Assembly (NCBI GenBank): GCA_033675265.1
Contig: JAUJYZ010000948.1
Span: 239,501 to 303,500 of the forward strand
Direction of reading: 5' to 3'
Length of the DNA: 64,000 nucleotides
DNA from: Actinostola sp. cb2023
Taxonomy: Eukaryota > Cnidaria > Anthozoa > Actiniaria > Actinostolidae
Shown: positions 10,998 through 23,400 of the stretch, one piece after another
Layout: every line of letters begins with the position of its first letter
How positions within the stretch are numbered: position 1 is the first letter of the stretch
Notes under the pieces: generated by a model
What the model saw: only the letters and a program-made list of their open reading frames with translations
Told to the model about the DNA's origin: nothing
Databases searched by the model: none
Position numbers and translations under genes: made by a program

Positions 10998-11016
10998 AAC
11001 AACGTCCTAGTTTATA

Positions 11017-11493
11017 CTAAATATAACCTTCACCTTTGGGAGAAGTTCCATTCGAAATCAGCCAAAGCATCTGATCATTATCCCTAAGCGAGCTCGATAT
11101 TGGAGAAGGGTCATTATTCCATAGGTGCACAGTCGAACTAGACCCTAATTGCACCCCTGATTCTGTCCCCATTGTATTAAGGCCCTTTTCTCTAGGCGTT
11201 CCTCGTGAAGGTGTTTCCTCATGTGAAGGAGAGTTCAAACTGAGGATTAAGTTAGACTCAGGGTTTTTTCCATAAGGAGATTCAAGTAGAAATCTTTCAC
11301 TTATTATCGAGGTGGGAGTTGATGCATTACTCAATGTAAACGTGGCGTCGTCTTCAAATAGGAACGTCGATGCATGCTCATTTGGTACATTTTGAGGGAA
11401 TCCTTTGGTGGTTATAGTGAGAGGGGTTAAAAGTACACCCTCTGTTCCTCTGAAAGGTTCTAAGTTGACCTGCGTACTGGCTCCTGGAGTCAC
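11017..11493 (-). CDS. HAUS6: HAUS6 terminal exon 21
   Basis: Acceptor CTTGCACCGCAG, then VTPGASTQVNLEPFRGTEG and onward to a TAG stop at 11017-11019. The phase-0 join to exon 20 is exact. The polar sequence has several S/T-P sites. The 3' UTR runs straight into the 16-bp array. Confidence 0.7.
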   Translation of the reverse strand: MTPGASTQVNLEPFRGTEGVLLTPLTITTKGFPQNVPNEHASTFLFEDDATFTLSNASTPTSIISERFLLESPYGKNPESNLILSLNSPSHEETPSRGTPREKGLNTMGTESGVQLGSSSTVHLWNNDPSPISSSLRDNDQMLWLISNGTSPKGEGYI

Positions 11494-14400
11494 CTGCGGT
11501 GCAAGCAAATTATGACCGTTGAGTGAAATTTTGACTGTGTAGAGTACAAACACTTAAACCGTGCAACATGAATAGTACTATATAGTATACGAGTGATTCC
11601 AATAAACCTGGTTTTCTTTTGTTTCATTACTAATAAACACTACTAATTAGTAGTGCCCAGGTTTATTGGAATCACTCTACTAACTACACCAATACACACT
11701 ATTAGACACTCACTCTTTTGTTTTCTTTTGTTTCTTTGCACCTAATAAACACTGACAGCTAATTAGTAGTGCCCAGGTTTATTGGAATCACTCTACTAAC
11801 TACACCAATACACACTATTAGACACTCACTCTTTTGTTTTCTTTTGTTTCTTTGCACCTAATAAACACTGACAGCTAATTAGTAGTGCCCAGGTTTATTG
11901 GAATCACTCTACTAACTACACAATACAATATTAGACACTCACTCTTTTGTTTTCTTTTGTTTCTTTGCAGCTAATAAACACTGACAGCTAATTAGTAGTG
12001 CCCAGGTTTATCACACTACACCAATACACACTATTAGACACTCACTCTTTTGTTTTCTTTTGTTTCTTTGCAGCTAATAAACACTGACAGCTAATTAGTA
12101 GTGCCCAGGACACTCACTCTTTTGTTTTTATTGTTTCTTTGCACCTAATCACTGACAGCTAATTAGTAGTGCCCATCACTCTACTAACTACACCAATACA
12201 CACTATTAGACACTCACTCTTTTGTTTTCTTTTGTTTCTTTGCACCTAATAAACACTGACAGCTAATTAGTAGTGCCCAGGTTTATTGGAATCACTCTAC
12301 TAACTACACCAATACACACTATTAGACACTCACTCTTTTGTTTTCTTTTGTTTCTTTCCTCAGCTAATTAGTAGTGCCCAGGTTTATTGGAATCACTTAC
12401 TAACTACACCAATACACACTATCAGACACTCACTCTTTTGTTTTCTTTTGTTTCTTTGCACCTAATAAAATGACAGCTAATTAGTAGTGCCCATTGGAAT
12501 CACTCTACTAACTACACATACACACTAGACACTCACTCTTTTGTTTTCTTTTGTCTTTGCACCTATAAACACTGACCCAGGAATCACTCTACTAACTTGG
12601 AATACACACTATTAGACACTCACTCTTTTGTTTTCTTTTGTTTCTTTGCACCTAATAAACACTGACAGCTAATTATAGGCCCAGGTTTATTGGACTAGTT
12701 TACCTCACTCACTTTTTGAGTCTTATTTTTCTTACTTGTTGTCCTCGTTGGGCTTCCTTCTGATTTCTTTGAAATCACCATCAAATTCAGGTCTGATTCT
12801 TTCATCGCTTTGTAAGAAAGTTCATATTCCGGAGTAGCAACTGGAGGCTTGATACCATCACTTGGGGCCTGTGGCCGACCTTCATCATCACTGACATCTA
12901 AAGTACCAAATGGTGATGTCTTCGGCTCCTGGTTTTCACTACCAGTAGATCCCAGACACTCATTTACAACAGTAGGTTCAAAGAGATTGATCTTGGGGTT
13001 TTGGTGACCCGATAGGTTGTTGCCAAGGCTACGTCCAGGAATGGTTTTTGAGCTGGCAGTGACAGGTGTTTCTGGACCTGGTGTTCTTGTAGAGTGCTTC
13101 TCTATGCTTAAAGATAATTGCTCCTCAAATGTTCTGCTCAACATGAGTAGCGGATTGTCTAATCCGTCCGATTTGGTTGTTTCCCCAGCTGAGCCAAGAC
13201 CAGGCACTTGGGGGGCTACGGGTGTAAAGTGAATCAACTTCTTTTCCACTTTGCGTGTCCCTCTGGGTTCAGTACTGTAGCCTTTGTCCTTTGCATGGGT
13301 TATTCTGGGTGTTAAAGGCAAGGCACCTTGTTGTACCCCCTTAGTAATACTACCAGGAACATGGAGTGGAGTAACGAAAGAAAAGGGAGTCAACAGATTG
13401 ACTTCAGAATCATCATCATCTTCATAAACCTTAGGAGTCTCAAAAGCAAATGGAGGCAAGAGTGGAGCAGGGGACTCATAGTTGCTGAAGCTTGAGCCAT
13501 GCTCATGTCCGTGGTCTTGTTGCTCGGGAGAAGAAAACACAGCAGTTCGGAGAGTCTTTGGTGATGGAGGTACCTTGGTTTGGTCCAAGATGATTTCCAG
13601 CAAGCCACCTGAACCATTCAGTGTGTTTCTATCAGGACTAAGTTGCCGAGATTTACTTAGTGATTCTTCTAGAGGCTGTCTTCTTTTATACTCATCTGTT
13701 GCTTGGTTACCATTACGAACTGTGTAAGACAACAATAATTGGTTTAATACTTTGTTAAAGTAACAACTCGTGATAGTGAATGATATTGTTGATGGTGATG
13801 ACGTTGTTATTGATGATGATGTTGATGATGATGATGTTGTTGATGACGTTGTTATTGATGATGATGTTGATGATGATGATGTTGTTGATGATGATGTCTG
13901 ATGATAATGTTGTTGATGTTGATGTTGACGTTGTTGATGATGATGTCGATGATGATATTGTTGATTTGGTGGAGAACGATATGGAATGTGGCCCCCCAAT
14001 GGAAAATCCTGGCTACGCCCCTGTAATAGTAATAATAATAATGATAATTAATATTTTTTTATAATAATGATGATGATGATGATTTATATACTGATTTACA
14101 TACTGACCATAATTCTTTTGAAGAGAAGGAGTACGTGTTAGCAGGTCTTGTGATACAAATGCTGTCTCGTCTAAAATAAAACAAAACATATATACCATAA
14201 TTTCATTAGAAAGTTAAGTATGTCATTGCGCACCCAAAACCTGTTTATATAATAAATATCAGGACTATGAAAAGGTTATGTCATAGCCACTAATACAAGA
14301 TAATTTTAAAACACCCTACCCCCCTCCCCCCAAGGTAATAAAAGTTAACAATTAGAGCCCCCACCCCTCCCCCATGAATGACAGAGCAAAAACTCACCAA

Positions 14401-17400
14401 TATCACTATTATGCAATTATGTAGTATGGACTAGTCCACATTGACACCGAAATTTGGAAAATGAAATAAGCGCCCAGGTGACAATTCGAGCATTTACAGT
14501 AACCAAGAATGATTACGGCACCATGGCACCACGCCCCTGCATGGCTGCACCTGCCTGTACTGCACTTATTATACACAATTATTATATGGCACAAGCTACT
14601 TCCGGTAAAATAGCGTGATCTGATTGGTTGTTTAGCGGGCAAGATTCTCCGGTAATGCCCGTTGGCAATTACAGATTTTTCTTGTCACGACAAAAATAAC
14701 CACCTCAATTAAAAATGCCATATAATAACCTCACTTGCTCGATCGATCAGAGCAGGAAAATATCAGACTTCTGTGTTTTTTGTACAGACCCAGGTCTGAT
14801 ATTTTCCTGTACCAACCTCGCTCTCGGTTGTTAAGTAGTTATTATACAATAAATGTACTGGGACATTGGTTTTACCTAGGGCAGCAAGTGGATCATCAAC
14901 AGCTTGTGGCTGCAAAGGAAAGTGTCACAAGAATAAATATAAAGTTTACCTTCTAATCATTTTTTTAAAAAGTTTTTTCTTTCTTTCAAGATTCGAACAT
15001 AGGGCAGGTGTTGTATTCAGTCACTGAGTTAGCTGTATGTACAGTGTTACACTACCTTAGGTGTACTTGCTCTGGATGACTGGGATGAGCTGCCTGAGTC
15101 TGGTTTGTCTAATGACAATACTCCTATGATCTAGTGAGAAAATGGCCAAGAAATGCACTCAAGTGGAGACTTGTGGTAGCAGTAGTTATAAGGATGATGA
15201 TGATGATAGAGATGTTTGATGATGATGTTAATGGTTGTAGTACTAGAGATAGTGGCAGTAGCGATAATGATGATGATGATGATGATAGAGATGTTCATGA
15301 TGATGATGCTAATGGTTGTAGTACTAGAGATAGTGGCAGTAGCGATAATGATGATGATGATGATAGAGATGTTCATGATGATGATGCTAATGGTTGTAGT
15401 ACTAGAGATAGTGGCAGTAGCAATAATGATGATGATGATGATAGAGATGTTCATGATGATGATGCTAATGGTTGTGATGGTAGAGATTAGTGGCAGTAGC
15501 GATAATGATGATGATAACCTGGTTGATGCTGATGGAAAGAGTAGCGATGTTTGATGATGATGTTAATGATTGTGATGGTAGAGATGGTAGCAGTAGCGAT
15601 AATGATGATGCTAACCTAGTTGATGCTAATGGTGGTGATGATGATGATTATGGTGATGATGATAATAATGGTTGTGATGATAGCAGTAGTGATGATGATG
15701 ATGATCATTTTCTCTCCTCTTACACATTGGTTATCCCATAGTTTAAAAGCTCAAGCATCCCAAACAACAATAATATGATATAATGGCAGACATCAACGAA
15801 CATCAATTTCCAAATTTACTGATACCTGATTAGCAACACTGGTAGTGGCATAAGCTCTGCCAACATCATCACCCTCTTTGCACAAAGCCTTTGGTTCTGT
15901 TCTGATGACCTTAGGCCTTTGATCTAAAGCCAGCGGACTAATGATCTCATCATTTCTAGTTTTGGATGATGCTTGTTTTCTGGCAGATGCAGATATGCCC
16001 GTCTTGGGTAGTGTTTTGTGGAATTGTAGTTGGCCTCCCTTGTAGTGATTCCTTGTAATGCCAGTTTGGATATTCTTAGGTTTAGGAATCTGTGTGGGTA
16101 TGTCCATTTTTTGGTTCCTTGTTATTTTGCTGCAAAATACAGTCACAAAATATTTATACTTTAAAATCATCACTACCAACATTACAGTTAATGTATTACA
16201 ACAAGATGCTCTATAAGCGTTCACTCAGCAGGCTTCAGCAGTGAGCAATGAGCCATGAGCCATTTCCTCAGCAGCAGAGCGCATGAGCCTTGGTACCCAG
16301 TTGGCGATTTGTGGCCATAAGATAAAGAAAACTCATTTTTCAACAATGCTGAGAACTTTGGTAAAGGGGAATAAACCATCATCATCATCATCATAATAGT
16401 TCTCATCATCATAATAGCCACCATCATCCTAAGCTACTTGTAGGCTTACTTACAATGCTGTATCCATGGAAACAGGGTTGTTGGTGAGTGGGCTACCTGT
16501 GGTTAGGGTTGTTAGTGAGTGGGTTACCTGTGGTTAGGGTCGTTAGTGAGTGGGTTACCTGTGGTTAGGGTTGTTAGTGAGTGGGTTACCTGTGGTTAGG
16601 GTTGTTGGTGAGTGGGTTACCTGTGGTTAGGGTTGTTGGTGAGTGGGTTGCCTGTGGTTAGGGTTGTTGGTGAGTGGGTTACCTGTGGTTAGGGTTGTTG
16701 GTGAGTGGGTTACCTGTGGTTAGGGTTGTTGGTGAGTGGGTTACCTGTGGTTAGGGTTGTTGGTGAGTGGGTTACCTGTGGGTAGGGTTGTTGGTGAGTG
16801 GGCTACCTGTGGTTAGGGTTGTTGGTGAGTGGGCTACCTGTGGTTAGGGTTGTTGGTGAGTGGGTTACCTGTGGTTAGGGTTGTTGGTGAGTGGGCTACC
16901 TGTGGTTAGGGTTGTTGGTGAGTGGGCTACCTGTGGTTAGGGTTGTTGGTGAGTGGGTTACCTGTGGCTAGGGTTGTTGGTGAGTGGGCTACCTGTGGTT
17001 AGGGTTGTTGGTGAGTGGGCTACCTGTGGTTAGGGTTGTTGGTGAGTGGGCTACCTGTGGTCAGGGTTGTTGGTGAGTGGGCTACCTGTGGTCAGGCTGT
17101 TTGACTGAGAGGTAGTTCACAGGTAATAGACCCATTTCTACAGAAAACGTAAGTGTTACAAGTAGCTAACTATCATCTTTATCATGTGGGATCATCATCT
17201 TCATCATCACAATCATCATCACAATTATCATTTAGAATCATCATAATGATTATCATAATCATCACAATCATCATCATCACAATTATCAATTAGAATCATC
17301 ATCATGATTTTCATCATCATCACAATCATCATCATCACAATTATCAATTAGAATCATCATCATGATTATCGTCATCATCAATCCCTCTTTAGTATACCAC

Positions 17401-20400
17401 CACCATCAAAATACTGTTTGTCTTACCCATCTTTTGTACTTCTGCTTATCTTGGACACATGAGACATATGAGCTGCCAATAGAACAAATCAATGAGAAAA
17501 GGTTACTGAATACTACTAGTCTCTCTTACATTGGCAACAAAGTGTTGTTGTGTATACCACCTACCTAGTGGTCTTCTTCCCCTTAGAGATTCAGACCAAG
17601 CATCAATGACATCTGGTGTAGATACTGAAAAAAAGACAAATCTATTGTTATTGGGAACATTTTGCAACTGGGACAATGGTTACTTTGTAGACAGAATGAA
17701 ATAACTTATAGGATAGAAAATGAATATGGAGCAGTAAAGAAAGAAAGGGAGGGAAGAAAGAAAGGGAGGGAAGAAAGAAAGGGAGGGAAGAAAGAAAGGG
17801 AGGGAAGAAAGAAAGGGAGGGAAGAAAGAAAGGGAGGGAAGAAAGAAAGGGAGGGAAGAAAGAAAGGAAAGGGGAAGAAAGAAAGGGAGGGAAGAAAGAA
17901 AGGGAGGGAAAGAAAGGGAAGAAAGAAAGGGAGGGAAGAAGAAAGAAGGGAGGGAAGAAAGAAAGGGAGGGAAGAAAGAAAGGGAGGGAAGAAAGAAAGG
18001 GAGGGGAAAGAAAAGGAAGAAAGAAAGGGAGGGAAGAAAGAAAGGGAGGGAAGAAAGAAAGGGAGGGAAGAAAGAAAGAAGGGGAGGAAGAAGAAAGAAA
18101 GGGAGGGAAGAAAGAAAGAAAGGGAAAGAAAGAAAGAAAGGGAGGGAAGAAAGAAAGAAAGGGAAGAAAGAAAGAGGGAAGAAAGAAAAAAGAAGAAAGA
18201 AAGAAAGGGAAGAAGAAAGAAAGGGAGGGAAGAAAGAAAGAAAGGAGGGAAGAAAGAAAGAAAGAAGGGAGGGAAGAAAGAAAGAAAGGGAGGGAAGAAA
18301 GAAAGAAAGGGAGGGAAGAAAGAAAGAAAGGGAGGGAAGAAAGAAAGAAAGGGAGGGAAGAAAGAAAGAAAGGGAGGGAAGAAAGAAAGGGAGGGAAGAA
18401 AGAAAGAAAGGGAGGGATGTGTGCAAAAGAAACAACAGGGAGGGAGACAGAAGGAAGGAAGGAAGGAAGGAAGGAAGGAAGGAAGGAAGGAAGGAAGGAA
18501 GGAAGGAAGGAAGGAAGGAAGGAAGGAAGGAAGGAAGGAAGGAAGGAAGGGAAGTATCTCCAGCAGGAGTATTTTTTAAGACTCTTGAAAATATGTAAAA
18601 GTAGGAAGAAAGGAAGGAACAAGGGAGGGAAGAAGAAAGACAGGATCAATGAATGGAAAGAAGGGATGGAGGGGGAGAAGAAAAAAACAATAGTAGGATG
18701 AAATGAAGGGAATGAACAAGGGAGAGGAGAAGAAAGAGAGGTTGGATGGAAGGAAAGAAAGGATGGAGGGAAGGGAAACGGGATGGAGGTGGAGCAGGAA
18801 GAAACAACAGTAGGAAGGAAGCAAGCAAGGTAGGTACCTCCAGCAGGAGTTCTTTTTAAAGACTCTTGAAAAGATGTTATTCTGTGGCTGGCTGGTGTTT
18901 CTGCAGCAGTGAAGGATGCTGGTGGTGTGGCTGGTATCAGACCCAAACCAAGATGCTGAAATAGATATGATCAGTTGAATAAATAATATATCACAAGTAA
19001 CACACATCATCAACATCATCACACATGAGTCTGTAGTTCTGGATCTTCCAGTGTCTGGTAAACGAGACTCGTTTTTGCAGAACAACACTCGTTTTCAAAA
19101 TCATACACAATACAAAGGAGGACTCTTCATATTTCTTCTGTATAATTGATACAGTGCGATGTATCAACGAACCTCAGTACACTTGTTTGCCAAGTCTTCA
19201 AAACTTTAATAACCATGGAATTATAATTATAATTATTTTATTTATTTTTATATTTATATTTTATTATTATTTCAATATTATCACATACAAAATTACAACT
19301 GAATTACTATACAGATAGTTGTTTTACAAATTATTTCTTGAAATGGATGTTCAACCATCGACTTGATATTTATTAAATCATTGATGTTGTGCATTACGTG
19401 TCTCGTTTACCACCGTGAGAGATCCGCAGTTCTTACAAAAGATGGTTGATGTGGAGCACTTGCAGTACCACACAGTTCCATCATGTCTTGATAGATTTTA
19501 GTTTTGAGTTTTTCAACTGACTGCTTCAGATCAGGTATGGTTTCCTTAGTCAGTGTGAACCTAAGATACAAGAATATAGTTTGTAAGTTATAAGGTAATA
19601 TGTCGCTTGGTAATAGTTAGTAATGTAGTTCATAAGGTTTCATCAAGCGTAAAAAGACTCAGAAAAATACTGAGCCCAAACGGGCTCAGTATTTCTCTGA
19701 GTGTGTTTACGCTTGATGAAACCTTACGAACTAAGAATTACTAAGAATATCGTTGTATGATGCTGCCATGACTTATGCTCCATTATCTGCCTAAAAGTAA
19801 TGTAACTGTACTCCTCTCATCCAATCAGAATCAAGTAATTTTGTTGAGTGTACTAGAGTCGTTTTCGTATGAGTGGGAAACCTACGGCACAGAGTTATGG
19901 TTACGGTACAGAATCAAAGACATGTATTCAACCAATCACAGCGCGCAAAATCATTGCTCAACCAATCAGAATGCTTGGTACCATCACAGCACGGCACGAT
20001 ATCGTCACCGCACGGCACAAACCATACCATAACTACTTCCCACTCATTTGAAAATGGCTCTATTATACAATGTACTGTACTGTTCCACTTTACTGTACCT
20101 TAGACTTTCTGCATTTGATAACAGAGAATGGTGAGTGTGGATGTCATTTCTGATTTTGGGGGAACTTTCATCAAAACTTGGCACTGAATCTAAACAAGGA
20201 AGTGTGAAATTGAAAAATAATTATGATCATTGTCATCATCATCACCATCATCATTTCAGAATATCATCATCATCATCACAATCATTAGGATCATCGTCAT
20301 CGTCACAATCATCATAGACCAATTCGGCTAACGCAATGTTTACATTCTTTACCCCAATTCAAAACCTTTGGGAATAAGAGCTTTTTGTTCCCAAACATTT

Positions 20401-23400
20401 CCATGTCAATGCTCTATTGAAATCGAAATACAACAGACAAAGAACCGTATTCCCAAAAGATCTGAATTGGGTACAACATTGCGTTAGCCGATTTGGTCTA
20501 TTAGGATCATCATCACGATTATCGTCATCTTCGTCACCATCATCTGTATACTGATAAAGACCAGAAAAACTGTGTCAATTGCCCTATATCATTATGATGT
20601 CGTGGCTCAAAGGTACTAGCTTGTCATAGCTACTCTTAAATTCAAGGTAAAATAAAGTCAATGTAAATGTCTATGGCATGTTTATGAGTGGGACAGAAAT
20701 GTCAACAACAAACAAAATCCACTCAGACTGCTGAGAAAACTTTAATTTATTATTTTCTGGTTTCCAAATACCAAATGTATTGAGGGTTATTTGACATTAC
20801 GTGCTCTATTTGGTGCCTGTTTTTCTATGGTCTACAAATGCATTTAATAGCTTTTGATTTTGGGTCGACCCCCCCATGACCATGATTCTTAAAGAGATTG
20901 TTTTGACATGACATCATAGGGATATAGGGCAACTTAGCTGACTGTCTACATGTACCTTGCTGTATTCTATCCTTCAGTAGTTTTAGTGAAAGGTTCCATA
21001 GCTGTACAAGGCTGTCAAAACATTCATACTCCACAATAAGAATAACACATCATCATCATAATAATAATATAATAATATATAATAATAATAATATAATATG
21101 ATTGATTCTTCTGAAATGATTGCATGTAAACACACCTGAGTACATTTAGTTTGCCACTGATGTATGTGTCGCCAATCTTTCTCTAAAACGTTGCAAGAAT
21201 TAAAGTTAGAATATACATGTAACTGTCAATCATCCGCTTTATTTAGGAAGAGGGTGACACCATTACTTATAACTTTCAGGTAGTCCGTTATAGAGCATAC
21301 AGTGAGGGTGGTCTACCCATAAGATAATTTTATAGAGCATACACTGAGGGTGGTCACTGCCAGAGATTTGTTTACATCAGCTCATTGGTTCTTTTACGTC
21401 CCTCCAATTTAAGTGTAGTGTAGTGTGGAGAGACGGGACTGCCCTTTACGTGATCATCTGAGCCACATGAAGGTCTAACCATTTGCTGATGGAAACAAAG
21501 GCAGCACCTTCTACTCAATTATTTTAAGGCCTGCAAGTATTGGTCCAGCCAGGAATTTAACCCATAAACTCCCACACAATAGACCGATACCCAACCAACT
21601 GAGCCAACCAGGCTGGAATGATGACAGAATGATGCCACTATTACTACATGTATTACTGTGGTGGTGATAGTGCTGGTAGTGGTAGTGATGGTGATGGTAG
21701 TGGTGATGATGCCACTATTACTACATGTATTACTGGTACTATAATAATTATCATCATCATCAGGACTATCATTAAGAGCTGTAAGTACCTGTAACACCTG
21801 ATACGGCTAAGCTCACTTGATTGGGTGATGGAAGCAATAGACTCATGTAGCTAAGTAAAACCCGCCTAGTGCGCCAGCCGCATCGTACTGACCATGTTAT
21901 GGGTGAACAGACTCATGTAGCTAAGTAAGACCCGCCTAGTGCGCCAGCCGCATCGTACTGACCATGTTATGGGTGAACAGACTCATGTAGCTAAGTAAGA
22001 CCCGCCTAGTGCGCCAGCTGCATCGTACTGACCATGTTATGGGTGAACAGACTCATGTAGCTAAGTAAGACCCGCCTAGTGCGCCAGCCGCATCGTACTG
22101 ACCATGTTATGGGTGAACAGACTCATGTAGCTAAGTAAGACCCGCCTAGTGCGCCAGCCGCATCGTACTGACCATGTTATGGGTGAACAGACTCATGTAG
22201 CTAAGTAAAACCCACCTAGTGCGCCAGCCGCATCGTACTGACCATGTTATGGGTGAACAGACTCATGTAGCTAAGTAAAACCCGCCTAGTGCGCCAGCCG
22301 CATCGTACTGACCATGTTATGGGTGAACAGACTCATGTTACACCTGATCAAAACTTAACGACAGCCTCAATTTTTACCAGTATTATCATCATCATCATCA
22401 TCAACATCATCATCATCATCCCAGCCACAATAATAGCAGTCTTACTTACCATGTGAATATCCCTTTCGCACTCTCGTAATAATAGATCAGGAATCTACAA
22501 AAAGTGTATGTTCAATGTATAATAATGAATTCTAACTTATGTTTGCTATTCACTAACTAGATAGTCTTTACATTAGTTGGCGAAGAGCCACCTTGTGAAA
22601 GTAGCATTGAATAAACCATTTTAATATATAATTATCGATGAAATATCTATATTTCTCTTCTTCGAAAAATTGATATCTTCATGTGAAGATATCATATCGT
22701 AAAGTAAAAAATATATATTTTTTAATGTTTCATCGATAATTATATATTAAACAGAATATTACATGGTCGCTTGGAGATACGAATTTTATCTTCTCGTGTT
22801 GAATATCTTTCACTTGTTCGCTGCACTCACTCGTGAGATATATTTTCAACACAAGAAGATAAAATTTGTATCTCCAAGCGACCATGTAATATTCTCTATG
22901 TTGTTATTACTAACCTTGATGTCCACGTCTGTAGCGTCCAAGTGGTGCTGATTGGCTTGATCATTAAGAACTGCATCTACAACCTGGTAGAATAATGGGA
23001 GGCATAACTGTCTTATTCTAACTGAGAAACATTAATAATAATAATAATAATAATGTTTATTGCTTATATTGCGCATTTTAACATTTGAATATGATCAAAT
23101 GCGCATTACACAACACTAGAAATAATTATATTAGTATGACATGGATATGAAAAAGTATGAAGAGGGTTTCCCCATCACGTGGTAACACACTGGGTCGATG
23201 CAAGTAGGGAAGACTTTTATTTTTTTTATTTAGAGAGACCTCCATCACGCTTGAGATTTTACAAGCACACATATATAAAAAAAAAACAAAAAAAACAAAA
23301 AACAAAAACAAAACAAAACAAACACAAAAAAAAGTACAGAGCACGCAGAAGTGAGATGAGGAATGGGCGACCGGACTCTGGGGTCCCGGTGAGGCACGAC

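Noticed and set aside
13720..13999. N-terminal His/Gln/Ser-rich extension of the 434-codon frame
   Set aside because: Encoded by a GAT trinucleotide tract upstream of a clear splice acceptor at 13720; intron of HAUS6.
15134..15741. Asp-rich and Met-rich plus-strand frames
   Set aside because: Products of GAT minisatellite units; the gene here is on the other strand.
16480..17100. Telomere-like TTAGGG strings
   Set aside because: TTAGGG occurs once per 31-bp unit with unrelated sequence between; not a telomeric array.
17648..18946. 432-codon minus-strand Ser/Phe/Leu/Pro frame and plus-strand Lys/Glu/Gly/Arg frame
   Set aside because: Translation of a purine array; only 18838-18955 inside it is a real (HAUS6) exon.
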